Source: Streptomyces microflavus
Lineage (GTDB): Bacteria > Actinomycetota > Actinomycetes > Streptomycetales > Streptomycetaceae
Direction: 5' to 3'
Length of the DNA: 64,000 nt
Assembly (NCBI RefSeq): GCF_014650075.1
Contig: NZ_BMUG01000001.1
Coordinates: 510,710-574,709, forward strand
Shown here: positions 8,774-18,800 of the stretch, in pieces
Numbering within the stretch: position 1 is the first letter of the stretch
How the letters are laid out: every line of letters begins with the position of its first letter
Notes under the pieces: generated by a model
What the model was told of the DNA's origin: nothing
The model's input: the letters and a program-made list of their open reading frames with translations, nothing else
Database searches by the model: none
Translations under genes and position numbers: made by a program

Positions 8774-9966
8774 TGGCAGGTGGATTCTCCGTCGCCCGGT
8801 ACGCCCCCGAGCGGGGCTCCTGGGCCAAGCTGACCGCCCGCGACTCCCTCGCCCGGCGGCTGGACTGGCCGCTGCTCGGGGCCGCGCTCGCGCTCTCCCT
8901 GCTCGGCTCGCTCCTCGTCTGGTCGGCCACCCGCAACCGCGACCACCTCACCCAGGGCGACCCGTACTTCTTCCTCTTCCGGCACGCCCTGAACACCGGC
9001 ATCGGCCTCGCCCTGATGATCGGCACGATCTGGCTCGGCCACCGCACCCTGCGCGGGGCCGTCCCGGTCCTCTACGGCATCTCGGTGCTGCTGGTCGCCG
9101 CAGTCCTCACCCCGCTCGGCACCACCGTCAACGGCGCCCACGCCTGGATCAAGCTTCCGGCCGGGTTCTCGATCCAGCCCTCCGAGTTCACCAAGATCAC
9201 CATCATCCTCGGCATGGCGATGCTGCTCGCCGCCCGCGTCGACGCGGGCGACCAGGCCCACCCCGACCACCGCACCGTCGCCAAGGCGCTGGGCATCGCG
9301 GCCGTCCCCATGGCCGTCGTCATGCTGATGCCGGACCTCGGCTCGGTGATGGTCATGGCCGTCATCGTCCTCGGCGTCCTGCTGGCCTCCGGCGCCTCCA
9401 ACCGCTGGGTCTTCGGCCTGCTCGGCGCGGGGGCCGCCGGAGCCGTCTCGGTCTGGCAGCTCGGCCTGCTCGACGACTACCAGATCGCCCGCTTCGCCGC
9501 CTTCGCCAACCCGGCGCTCGACCCGGCCGGCGTCGGCTACAACACCAACCAGGCCCGTATCGCGATCGGCTCCGGCGGCCTCACCGGCACCGGGCTCTTC
9601 GAAGGCACCCAGACCACCGGCCAGTTCGTCCCCGAGCAGCAGACCGACTTCGTCTTCACCGTCGCCGGTGAGGAGCTGGGCTTCCTCGGTGCCGGGCTGA
9701 TCATCGTCCTGCTCGGTGTCATCCTGTGGCGCGCCTGCCGGATCGCCCGCGAGACGACCGAGCTGTACGGCACGGTCGTCGCCGCCGGCATCATCGCCTG
9801 GTTCGCCTTCCAGTCCTTCGAGAACATCGGCATGACGCTCGGCATCATGCCGGTGGCCGGTCTGCCGCTGCCCTTCGTCTCCTACGGAGGGTCCTCGATG
9901 TTCGCCGTCTGGGTCGCCATCGGACTGCTGCAGTCGATCAGGGTGCAGCGGCCGATGTCTGCCTGA
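8773..9966 (+). CDS. rodA: SEDS-family peptidoglycan polymerase RodA (Sfr in S. coelicolor)
   Basis: Polymerises lipid II glycan strands together with PBP2. The product is 397 aa from ATG 8773, with about ten hydrophobic segments starting LDWPLLGAALALSLLGSLLV and the SEDS signatures QPSEFTK, NQARIAIGSGG, EQQTDFVFTVAGEELGF and PLPFVSYGGSSM. The same frame stays open upstream inside pbp2, but ATG 8773 overlaps the pbp2 stop by one base and gives the usual family length. It is the last gene of the mre cluster; a CYTH/CHAD gene follows after 29 bp. Confidence 0.96.
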   Translation: MAGGFSVARYAPERGSWAKLTARDSLARRLDWPLLGAALALSLLGSLLVWSATRNRDHLTQGDPYFFLFRHALNTGIGLALMIGTIWLGHRTLRGAVPVLYGISVLLVAAVLTPLGTTVNGAHAWIKLPAGFSIQPSEFTKITIILGMAMLLAARVDAGDQAHPDHRTVAKALGIAAVPMAVVMLMPDLGSVMVMAVIVLGVLLASGASNRWVFGLLGAGAAGAVSVWQLGLLDDYQIARFAAFANPALDPAGVGYNTNQARIAIGSGGLTGTGLFEGTQTTGQFVPEQQTDFVFTVAGEELGFLGAGLIIVLLGVILWRACRIARETTELYGTVVAAGIIAWFAFQSFENIGMTLGIMPVAGLPLPFVSYGGSSMFAVWVAIGLLQSIRVQRPMSA

Positions 9967-9995
9967 ACCCGGCTCACGCGGGTAGGTGTCCGTAT

Positions 9996-11522
9996 ATGGC
10001 GGACACCAAGCGCGAGATCGAGCGGAAGTACGAAGCCACCGACGCCACCCGGCTGCCCGACCTGAGCCGGGTGGCCGGGGTCGGCCGGGTCGTCTCCCGG
10101 GGAGTGACGGAGCTGGACGCCGTCTACTACGACACCGCCGACCTCCGCCTCGCCGCCGACTCCCTCACCCTGCGCCGCAGGACCGGCGGGGCCGACGAGG
10201 GCTGGCACCTGAAGTTCCCCGTGGCCACCGGCATCCGGGACGAGCTCCACGAACCGCTCGCCGACACCCTGCCGCGCTCCTTCGCCGCCCTGCTCCGCTC
10301 CCGCCTCCGCCACGGCGAGGTGGCCCCCGTCGTCCGCCTGCTCTCCTCCCGTGACGTCCAGCACCTGACGGACCCCGACGGCACCCTCCTCGCCGAGGTC
10401 AGCGTCGACACGGTGTGCGCCGAACGGCTCGCGGGGGAGGGGACCGGCACCACCGCCACCTGGACCGAGATCGAGGTCGAGCTGGCCGACGGCGGCGACC
10501 CCGCCTTCCTGGACGCGGTCGAGAAGCGGCTGCGCAAGGCCGGGGTACGCCCCTCGGCCTCCGCGTCGAAGCTCGCCAGGGCGCTGGCGGAGACGAACCT
10601 GAACCGCGACGACACGGGAACCCCGAAGTCGACGCCGTACACCGCGGGCGACCACGTCCTCACCTACGTACGCGAACAGATCCGCACGATCGTCGGCCTC
10701 GACCCCGCCGTCCGCCGTGACCTGCCCGACTCCGTGCACAAGATGCGCGTGGCGACCCGCCGGCTGCGGAGCGCCTTCAAGACCTACCGGACGGTCCTCG
10801 ACCGCGAGGTCACCGACCCCGTCGGCGCCGAGCTCAAGTGGCTCGCCGGCGAACTGGGCGTCGACCGCGACCAGGAGGTCCTCGACCAGCGCCTGGGCGC
10901 CCGCACCGAGGCCCTCCCCGGCACCCTGGTCCTCGGCCCGGTGCGCGGGCGGCTGCGGATCTGGTCGGCCGCCCGCCGCACCGGATCGCGCCGCAGGATC
11001 GTCGCCGTACTGGACGGGAAGCGGTATCTGGCCCTCCTGGACACCCTGGACGCGCTCGCCGCCGACCCGCCCCTGCGCCCCGCCGCCTCCCGCACCCCCG
11101 CCAAGGCCCTGCCCCGCGCGGTGCTCAAGGACTACAAGAAGCTCGCCCGGCGCATGGACCACGCCCTGGAGCACCCGCCGGGACCCGAGCGGGACGCCGC
11201 GATGCACGAGGCCCGCAAGGCCGCCAAGCGCGCCCGGTACGCGGGCGAGGCGGCGCGGCCCGCCCTCGGAAAGCCCGCCAAGCGGTTCGCCAAGCGGGTG
11301 AAGGCCGTGCAGACCGTCCTCGGCGACCACCAGGACAGCGTGGTGGCCCGCGACGCCCTGCGCACCCTCGCGATCGAGGCCCACGCGGCCGGGGAGACCA
11401 CCTTCACCTGGGGACTCCTGTACGGGCACGAGGAGGCGACCGCCGCCGCACGGGAGCGCGAACTGCCCGAGGTGTGGGCACGCGCCTCCGATCCCGTACT
11501 GCGGGCGGATCTGAAGCACTGA
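9996..11522 (+). CDS. CYTH and CHAD domain protein
   Basis: The 508-aa product (ATG 9996) has an N-terminal CYTH triphosphate-tunnel domain with the EIERKYEA (ExExK) signature at residues 6-13 and a C-terminal helical CHAD domain (about 225-500) with HKMRVATRRLRSAFKTY and many conserved His/Lys/Arg. CYTH enzymes hydrolyse triphosphates such as thiamine triphosphate or inorganic triphosphate, and CHAD domains bind polyphosphate, so a polyphosphate-linked triphosphatase is likely. No good Shine-Dalgarno is visible; readthrough from rodA is possible. The exact substrate is unknown. Confidence 0.88.
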   Translation: MADTKREIERKYEATDATRLPDLSRVAGVGRVVSRGVTELDAVYYDTADLRLAADSLTLRRRTGGADEGWHLKFPVATGIRDELHEPLADTLPRSFAALLRSRLRHGEVAPVVRLLSSRDVQHLTDPDGTLLAEVSVDTVCAERLAGEGTGTTATWTEIEVELADGGDPAFLDAVEKRLRKAGVRPSASASKLARALAETNLNRDDTGTPKSTPYTAGDHVLTYVREQIRTIVGLDPAVRRDLPDSVHKMRVATRRLRSAFKTYRTVLDREVTDPVGAELKWLAGELGVDRDQEVLDQRLGARTEALPGTLVLGPVRGRLRIWSAARRTGSRRRIVAVLDGKRYLALLDTLDALAADPPLRPAASRTPAKALPRAVLKDYKKLARRMDHALEHPPGPERDAAMHEARKAAKRARYAGEAARPALGKPAKRFAKRVKAVQTVLGDHQDSVVARDALRTLAIEAHAAGETTFTWGLLYGHEEATAAARERELPEVWARASDPVLRADLKH

Positions 11523-11574
11523 GCCGCGGGGTACGCTGGATGGTCACCCCAGCCGGCTCACGAAGGTTCGCGAG

Positions 11575-13503
11575 ATGTCTGCCGCATCGGTCTTCCCACA
11601 GCTCGAAGCTCTGCTCCCGCATGTGCAGAAGCCCATCCAGTACGTCGGCGGTGAGCTGAACTCCACCGTCAAGGACTGGGACAGCTGCGACGTCCGCTGG
11701 ACCCTGATGTACCCCGACGCCTACGAGGTGGGTCTCCCCAACCAGGGCGTCATGATCCTCTACGAGGTACTGAACGAGCGCGAGGGCGTCCTCGCGGAGC
11801 GCACGTACAGCGTCTGGCCGGACCTCGAAGAGCTGATGCGCGAGCACAACGTGCCGCAGTTCACCGTGGACAGCCACCGCCCCGTCGGCGCCTTCGACAT
11901 CTTCGGGCTGAGCTTCTCCACCGAGCTCGGCTACACCAACATGCTCACCGCCCTGGACCTGGCGGGCATCCCGCTGGAGGCCAAGGACCGGACGGTGGAC
12001 CACCCGATCGTCCTCGCGGGCGGCCACGCCGCGTTCAACCCCGAGCCGATCGCGGAGTTCATCGACTGCGCGGTCATCGGCGACGGCGAGCAGGCCGTCC
12101 TGGAGATCACCGAGATCGTCCGCGCCTGGAAGGCCGAGGGCCGCCCCGGCGGCCGCGACGAGGTGCTCTTCCGGCTCTCGAAGACCGGCGGCGTCTACGT
12201 CCCGCGCTTCTACGACGTCGAGTACCTCCCCGACGGCCGCATCGGCCGCGTCGTGCCCAACCGGTCCGGCGTGCCGTGGCGGGTCTCCAAGCACACCGTC
12301 ATGGACCTCGACGAGTGGCCCTACCCCAAGCAGCCCCTCGTCCCCCTCGCGGAGACCGTGCACGAGCGGATGTCCGTGGAGATCTTCCGCGGCTGCACCC
12401 GCGGCTGCCGTTTCTGCCAGGCCGGCATGATCACGCGCCCCGTGCGGGAGCGAAGCATCACCGGCATCGGCGAGATGGTCGAGAAGGGCCTCAAGGCGAC
12501 CGGCTTCGAAGAGGTCGGCCTGCTCTCCCTCTCCTCCGCGGACCACAGCGAGATCGGTGACATCGCCAAGGGCCTCGCCGACCGCTACACCGACGACAAG
12601 GTCGGCCTCTCGCTGCCCTCCACCCGCGTCGACGCTTTCAACGTGGACCTGGCCAACGAGCTGACCCGCAACGGCCGCCGCTCCGGTCTCACCTTCGCCC
12701 CCGAGGGCGGCTCCGAGCGGATGCGCAAGGTCATCAACAAGATGGTCTCGGAGGAGGACCTGATCCGGACCGTCGCCACCGCGTACGGCAACGGCTGGCG
12801 TCAGGTGAAGCTGTACTTCATGTGCGGCCTGCCCACCGAGACCGACGAGGACGTCCTCCAGATCGGTGACATGGCGGTCAACGTCATCGCCAAGGGCCGC
12901 GAGGTCTCCGGCCAGAACGACATCCGCGCCACGGTCTCCATCGGCGGCTTCGTGCCCAAGCCGCACACCCCCTTCCAGTGGGCCCCGCAGCTCAGCGCCG
13001 CCGACACCGACGCCCGGCTCAAGAAGCTGCGGGACAAGATCCGCGGCGACAAGAAGTACGGCCGCTCCATCGGCTTCCGCTACCACGACGGCAAGCCCGG
13101 CATCGTCGAGGGCCTGCTCTCGCGCGGCGACCGGCGCGTCGGCTCCGTCATCCGCGCGGTCTACGAGTCGGGCGGCCGCTTCGACGGCTGGCGCGAGCAC
13201 TTCAGCTACGACCTCTGGATGAACTGCGCCGAGAAGACGCTCCCCGAGTTCGGGGTGGACGTCGACTGGTACACCACCCGTGAGCGCACCTACGAGGAGG
13301 TCCTGCCCTGGGACCACCTCGACTCCGGCCTGGACAAGGACTGGCTCTGGGAGGACTGGCAGGACGCGCTCGACGAGACCGAGGTCGAGGACTGCCGCTG
13401 GACCCCCTGCTTCGACTGCGGCGTCTGCCCGCAGCTCGACCTGGACATCCAGATCGGCCCGACCGGCAAGAAGCTGCTCCCGCTGAGCGTGGTCAACAAG
13501 TAA
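11575..13503 (+). CDS. B12-binding-type radical SAM protein, TIGR03960 family
   Basis: The 642-aa product has an N-terminal Rossmann-like region of the cobalamin-binding type (EVGLPNQGVMILYEVLNER) and a radical SAM core with CTRGCRFC (CxxxCxxC, around residue 270). A C-terminal CFDCGVCPQ cysteine cluster follows. The substrate is not established, though a methylation or tRNA/rRNA modification role has been proposed for relatives. The partner DUF2344 protein (TIGR03936), fused to it in some bacteria, lies two genes downstream; a Trp-rich gene sits between. ATG 11575 follows GAAGGTTCGCGAG. A tandemly repeated stop region follows the gene. Confidence 0.9.
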   Translation: MSAASVFPQLEALLPHVQKPIQYVGGELNSTVKDWDSCDVRWTLMYPDAYEVGLPNQGVMILYEVLNEREGVLAERTYSVWPDLEELMREHNVPQFTVDSHRPVGAFDIFGLSFSTELGYTNMLTALDLAGIPLEAKDRTVDHPIVLAGGHAAFNPEPIAEFIDCAVIGDGEQAVLEITEIVRAWKAEGRPGGRDEVLFRLSKTGGVYVPRFYDVEYLPDGRIGRVVPNRSGVPWRVSKHTVMDLDEWPYPKQPLVPLAETVHERMSVEIFRGCTRGCRFCQAGMITRPVRERSITGIGEMVEKGLKATGFEEVGLLSLSSADHSEIGDIAKGLADRYTDDKVGLSLPSTRVDAFNVDLANELTRNGRRSGLTFAPEGGSERMRKVINKMVSEEDLIRTVATAYGNGWRQVKLYFMCGLPTETDEDVLQIGDMAVNVIAKGREVSGQNDIRATVSIGGFVPKPHTPFQWAPQLSAADTDARLKKLRDKIRGDKKYGRSIGFRYHDGKPGIVEGLLSRGDRRVGSVIRAVYESGGRFDGWREHFSYDLWMNCAEKTLPEFGVDVDWYTTRERTYEEVLPWDHLDSGLDKDWLWEDWQDALDETEVEDCRWTPCFDCGVCPQLDLDIQIGPTGKKLLPLSVVNK

Positions 13504-13532
13504 CGGTCAACAAGTAACGGTCGACAAGTCAC
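13491..13532 (+). repeat. 14-bp tandem triplication across a stop codon
   Basis: GGTCAACAAGTAAC occurs at 13491-13504 (last coding codons plus TAA) and again at 13505-13518, followed by a degenerate third copy GGTCGACAAGTCAC at 13519-13532. The unit is not a multiple of three, so the copies lie in different frames downstream of the stop. Confidence 0.85.
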
Positions 13533-13547
13533 GCGTCCCTGACGCTC

Positions 13548-13584
13548 CGCAGGCCCGGCCCGGCAACCCCGGACCGGGCCTGCG
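13548..13584 (+). terminator. Hairpin terminator after the TIGR03960 gene
   Basis: Perfect 11-bp inverted repeat CGCAGGCCCGG (13548-13558) / CCGGGCCTGCG (13574-13584), immediately upstream of the next gene's start at 13598. Confidence 0.7.
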
Positions 13585-13597
13585 CGTCATTGGGGGC

Positions 13598-14731
13598 ATG
13601 GACGACAGCAAGCACCAGGCACTGGACCGGTACGCGCCCGAGACCGCCCTGACCAGGCTGATCAGGATTCCCGTGCGCATCGTGGTGCTGGTCGTGGTCC
13701 TGCCCGTCCGCATGGTCTGGGACCTGCTGTCCGCCGCCTGGCACGCCTTCGACCGGGTCCTGCTCCGCCCGCTGGGCCGCGGACTGGCCCGGCTCGCCGA
13801 CACCCTGGTCCTGACCCCGCTGGCCTGGCTGTACGCCAACGTCCTCACCCCGCTCGGCCACGGCGCGGCCTGGCTGCTCGGCAAGGTGGGGCAGGGCGTC
13901 GCCCGGCTGTTCACCACGCTGGTCGTCGCCCCTGCGGTGGCCCTCTGGAGGTACGTGCTCGTCCCGGCGGCGCGGTACGGCGTGGTGGTGCCGCTGGTGT
14001 GGCTGTACGGGGCCGTCCTCACCCCGGTCGGCCGGGGCGCGGCGTGGGTGTTCGGGAAGGCCTGGCAAGGCACGGCCTGGTTCCTGGGCGGGATCTGGCA
14101 GGGCATCGCCTGGGCCTTCGGCCTGGTGTGGCAGGGCATCGCCTGGACTTTCGGTCTGCTGTGGCAGGGCATCGCCTGGATCTTCGGCCTGCTGTGGCGG
14201 GGCATCGCCGCCATCGGGCGCGGGCTCTGGACCGTTGTCACCTGGCTGGTCACGACGCTGCTCGTCACCCCCGCCTCCTGGCTGTACCGCCACATCCTCG
14301 CCCCGGTCGGCCGGGAGATCGCGGCGGCCGTCGAGGTCGCCTGGCGGATCGCGGGGTACCTCTCCCGGGCGGTGGGCCGGGGGATCGCCTGGCTGGCCCG
14401 GCACCTGATCGGCGTACCCGTGGCCTGGGTCCACCGCACGGTGGGCACCCCGGTGGGCCACTTCGTCCGGGACGCCCTCTGGGCCCCGGCCCGACGCGCC
14501 GCCGAGGAGGCGGGCCGCGCCGCCCACGGGGCCCTCGCCACCGCCCGCGAAACCGTGCGGCAGGCCCGCCGGGACGCCTGGCGCGCACTGGCCGGCGGGG
14601 CGGTCGGGGCGCGGTCCGGGGAACCGCTGGGGGTGCCTGCGCGTACTCTGGGTAGTACAACGACTGTCCCCAGCGCGGCGCAGGCGTCCGAGACCTCCCT
14701 GCTGGGCGAGAAACTCGTCAAGCAGGGGTGA
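13598..14731 (+). CDS. Trp-rich hydrophobic repeat protein of unknown function
   Basis: A 377-aa protein with no recognised catalytic family. It is built of hydrophobic/Trp segments. The module x-P-x-x-WLY-x-x-VLTP-x-G-x-G-x-AW recurs at approximately residues 72, 130 and 230, and five consecutive 11-residue units of the type WQGIAW-x-FGL-x span residues 156-210. Eleven-residue periodicity fits long amphipathic membrane-surface helices. The first ~45 residues resemble a membrane anchor (VVLVVVLPVRMVWDLL); the C-terminal ~80 residues are Ala/Arg-rich. ATG 13598 has GGGGG 3-7 bases upstream. It sits between two radical SAM-related partner genes. Membrane association is inferred from composition only. 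Confidence 0.7.
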   Translation: MDDSKHQALDRYAPETALTRLIRIPVRIVVLVVVLPVRMVWDLLSAAWHAFDRVLLRPLGRGLARLADTLVLTPLAWLYANVLTPLGHGAAWLLGKVGQGVARLFTTLVVAPAVALWRYVLVPAARYGVVVPLVWLYGAVLTPVGRGAAWVFGKAWQGTAWFLGGIWQGIAWAFGLVWQGIAWTFGLLWQGIAWIFGLLWRGIAAIGRGLWTVVTWLVTTLLVTPASWLYRHILAPVGREIAAAVEVAWRIAGYLSRAVGRGIAWLARHLIGVPVAWVHRTVGTPVGHFVRDALWAPARRAAEEAGRAAHGALATARETVRQARRDAWRALAGGAVGARSGEPLGVPARTLGSTTTVPSAAQASETSLLGEKLVKQG

Positions 14732-14813
14732 GCAGGAGCCGCACCCCGGGGACCACCCCGTACTTCGTGGGCGGCGCTCCACAGCGCCCGCCCCGCACCG
14801 AGGAGAAGAACCA

Positions 14814-15635
14814 CTGGGCAAGCGACAGCCCGAAGGCCCGCCGCCCGCACCGGCAGTGCAGCGCATCCGTCTGCGCTACACCAAGCGCGGCCGCCTCCGG
14901 TTCACCAGTCACCGCGACTTCCAGCGGGCCTTCGAGCGGGCATTGCGCCGCTCCGAGGTGCCGATGGCGTACTCGGCGGGCTTCACCCCGCACCCCAAGG
15001 TCTCGTACGCCAATGCCGCCCCCACCGGCACGGGCAGCGAGGCCGAGTTCCTGGAGATCGCCCTCACCGAGGCGCGTGACCCCGACCTCCTGCGCGAGCT
15101 GCTCAACGACTCGCTGCCGGACGGTCTCGACATCACCGACGCGGTGGAGGCCCGGACCTCGGGCCTCGCCGAGCGGCTGACCGCCTCCGTCTGGGAGATG
15201 CGCCTGGACGGCGTCGAACCCGACGAGGCCCGTAAAGCCGTCGACGCGTTCAACGCCGCCGAGAGTGTCGAGGTCCAGCGCAAGGCGAAGAACGGCATCC
15301 GCACCTTCGACGCCCGCTCCGCCGTCGCCGACCTGCAGGCCCTTGATCAACCGGCTGATAGGCCGGGGGACAAGCCCTGTGCGATACTGCGGCTGGTTGT
15401 TCGGCACGTGACACCTGCCGTGCGACCCGACGACGTCCTGTCCGGTCTCCGCGCTGTGGCCGACCTGGCGCCGCCCGTCCCCGCTGCGGTGACGAGGCTG
15501 GCGCAGGGGCTCTTCGACGAGGAGTCCGGCACGGTGACCGACCCGCTCGCGCCTGACCGCGAGGCCGCCCCGACCGCACATCCCGCGGTCGCAGCAGCCG
15601 TCGCGACGGCGCCGGAAGGTGCAGGTTCCGCGTAA
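14814..15635 (+). CDS. TIGR03936 (DUF2344) radical SAM-associated protein; likely CTG start
   Basis: Conserved partner of TIGR03960 radical SAM proteins. The core starts RIRLRYTKRGRLRFTSHRD and continues with a DUF2344-like domain (GFTPHPKVSYANA). The first in-frame GTG is at 14856 (259 aa) but has no ribosome site. The CTG at 14814 has a perfect AGGAG (14801-14805) 8 bases upstream, is in frame, and adds the plausible N-terminus (M)GKRQPEGPPPAPA, giving 273 aa. No in-frame ATG/GTG/TTG lies between the preceding gene's stop and 14856. I therefore prefer CTG. Function unknown; probably acts with the radical SAM protein encoded at 11575. Confidence 0.82.
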   Translation: MGKRQPEGPPPAPAVQRIRLRYTKRGRLRFTSHRDFQRAFERALRRSEVPMAYSAGFTPHPKVSYANAAPTGTGSEAEFLEIALTEARDPDLLRELLNDSLPDGLDITDAVEARTSGLAERLTASVWEMRLDGVEPDEARKAVDAFNAAESVEVQRKAKNGIRTFDARSAVADLQALDQPADRPGDKPCAILRLVVRHVTPAVRPDDVLSGLRAVADLAPPVPAAVTRLAQGLFDEESGTVTDPLAPDREAAPTAHPAVAAAVATAPEGAGSA

Positions 15636-15865
15636 GGCGGTCGTTGTAGCGCAGCCCTCCGACTCGGGAGCCACCTGGGTCGGGCCGCGCACTGACCCAT
15701 AAGACTTTCGCCAGGCCGTGCGCAACACCGCGTACGGAACCGGCGAGCCAGACATCAGCTCCCGTGCGGCGCCCGCGCCCCGGACGAGCGGTATCGCACC
15801 ACTGCGGACCGTGCCGGACCGGAATCAGACGCGGCGCCCGGGAGCGCGACGGGAGAACCGCCCGC

Positions 15866-18800
15866 ATGCCTCAGCCGAACGAACCCGCTTCCAACGGGAA
15901 CAACGAAGAGAACACCCCCGGGGACAAGCTGCCGCCGCGCCGCAGGCGCCGCGCCGCTTCCCGCCCGGCGGGCCCGCCCGGCGCACCCCTGACGCCCGGC
16001 GCCACCGAGGAGACCGCACCGGCCGCCGAGGCCGCCGCCGTGGAGACCCCGGCCGCCGCGCCCGAGGAGACCGCCCCCGAGACCGCACCCCCCGCCCGTA
16101 CGCGCCGCCGTGCCGTGCGCAAGGCGACCGCCCCCGTCGGCGCTCCGGAGACCGCCGAGGTGGTCGCCGAGACAGCCGCTCCGGCCCCTGTCGCTGAAAC
16201 CCCTGCCGAGGCCCCGGCCGCCGAGCCCGCCGACAGCGACGCCCCGGCGCCGCGCACCCGCCGCCGCGCGGTCCGCAAGGCGACGGCTCCGGCCGGTGCC
16301 CCGCAGGCCGCCGAGGTCGTGGAGGTCGTCGAGACCCCGGCCGAGCCGCTCGTGCAGGAGGAGGAGCCGGAGGCCGAGCCCGAGGCCGCCCCGGAGCCCC
16401 CGGCCCCGCGCCGCCGCCGTGCCTCCCGCAAGGCGACCGCGCCCGCCGGTGCCCCGCAGGCCGCCGAGGCCGCTGTGGTCGTCGAGCCGGTCGCACCCGC
16501 CGAGCCCGTGGCCGAGCCGGCCGCCGAGGCCGCCGAGCCGGTCGCACCCGCCGCCGAGGCCCCGCGTGGCCGTACCCGCCGCCGTGCCTCCGCCCCGGCC
16601 GGTACCCCGCAGGCCGCCGCCACGGAAGCCGTGAACGAGCCCGCGCCCGCCGTGGAGCCTTCTTCTGAGCCCGCCGCGCCCGCCGAGGAGACCCCGGCGC
16701 CGCGCAGCCGCCGTCGTGCCTCCCGTAAGGCCACGAGCCCCGCCGGAACCCCGCAGGTCAGCGAGGCGGCCGAGCCGGTCGCCGCCGCTCCCGCCGCCGA
16801 GGAGCCCGTGGAGAGCGTCGAGGCCGGCGAGAGCCTGCCCGCCGCCGTCGCCGAGGAGCTCGCCGCCGAGGTGGAGGAGGTCGAGGAGGCCGCCCCGCGC
16901 GGACGCCAGCGCCGCCGGGCCACCGCCGCCGCGGGCCGCCCCGAGTTCACCGCCAAGACTGAGGAGCCGACCCGCAAGGGCCGTCGCGCGACGCGCCCCG
17001 CCGTCGCCGTGTTCCAGGCCCCGGTCTTCGCCGAGCCGATGTTCCAGACCCCCGAGACGGCGGCCGCCGCCGCTGCCGCGGCCGGTTCCTCCTCCCCGTA
17101 CGACGAGGTGGACGAGGTCGACGAGGCCGAGGAGCAGCAGACCGCCGAGGTCCAGCAGGCTCCCGCGCCCGCCGAGGCCGCGCCGCAGGGCGGTTCGCGC
17201 CGCCGTCGCCGCCGCCGTGGTGAGGCCGCCGAGGCCGAGCAGGCCGCCGAGCCCGCAGCCCCGGTGGAGACGCCCGCCGAGCAGCCCGCCGAGGAGGCCC
17301 CCGAGGCCGAGGCCGACGAGCACGACGGCGAGGACACCGACGAGTACGGTGACCGCCCCTCGCGCCGCCGCCGTCGCGGTGGCCGCCGTCGCCGTCGCGG
17401 CGAGGCCAACGACACGGACGACGCCGAGCAGCACGCCGACGAGGCGCCCGCGCACTCCCGTTCCGAGGACTCCCGCGCCGAGGCCGAGCAGGCGCAGGGC
17501 CAGGACACCGACGAGGAGGAGGACGACGACAACGACTCCTCCGCGTCCGGTTCGAGCAGCAGTCGGCGTCGTCGCCGCCGTCGTCGCCGCAGCGGTGAGG
17601 GCGCTGCCGAGGCCGACAACGGCACGGACGACCCGGAGCGTACGGTCGTCAAGGTCCGCGAGCCCCGCAAGAAGGAGGAGCGCGAGCCCGGCACCGGCTT
17701 CGACGAGGTCCAGTCCATCAAGGGCTCGACCCGTATGGAGGCGAAGAAGCAGCGCCGCCGCGAGGGCCGCGAGCAGGGCCGTCGCCGCGTCCCGATCATC
17801 ACCGAGGCGGAGTTCCTCGCCCGCCGCGAGGCCGTCGAGCGGGTGATGGTCGTCCGCCAGAGCGGCGAGCGCACCCAGATCGGCGTCCTTGAGGACAACG
17901 TGCTCGTCGAGCACTACGTCAACAAGGAGCAGGCCACCAGCTACGTCGGCAACGTCTACCTGGGCAAGGTGCAGAACGTCCTGCCCTCCATGGAGGCCGC
18001 CTTCGTCGACATCGGCAAGGGCCGCAACGCCGTCCTGTACGCCGGTGAGGTCAACTTCGAGGCGCTCGGCATGGCCCACGGGCCGCGCCGCATCGAGACC
18101 GCGCTCAAGTCCGGCCAGTCGGTCCTGGTCCAGGTGACCAAGGACCCGATCGGCCACAAGGGCGCCCGGCTGACCAGCCAGGTCTCGCTGCCCGGCCGCT
18201 ACCTCGTCTACGTGCCCGAGGGCTCGATGACCGGGATCAGCCGCAAGCTGCCCGACACCGAGCGCTCCCGCCTCAAGACGATCCTCAAGAAGATCGTCCC
18301 CGAGGACGCGGGCGTCATCGTGCGCACCGCCGCCGAGGGCGCCAGCGAGGACGAGCTGCGCCGTGACGTCGAGCGGCTCCAGGGTCAGTGGGAGGAGATC
18401 CAGAAGAAGGCGAAGGGCACCAGCGGCTCCAACGCGCCGACGCTGCTCTACGGCGAGCCGGACATGACCGTCCGGGTCGTCCGCGACATCTTCAACGAGG
18501 ACTTCTCCAAGGTCATCGTCAGCGGTGACGACGCGTGGGAGACCATCCACGGTTACGTCTCGCACGTGGCGCCCGACCTCACCGAGCGGCTCTCGCGCTG
18601 GACGTCCGAGGTCGACGTCTTCGCGACGTACCGCATCGACGAGCAGCTGATGAAGGCGCTGGACCGCAAGGTCTACCTGCCCAGTGGCGGTTCGCTGGTG
18701 ATCGACAAGACCGAGGCGATGGTCGTCGTCGACGTCAACACCGGCAAGTTCACCGGCCAGGGCGGCAACCTGGAGGAGACCGTCACCAGGAACAACCTGG

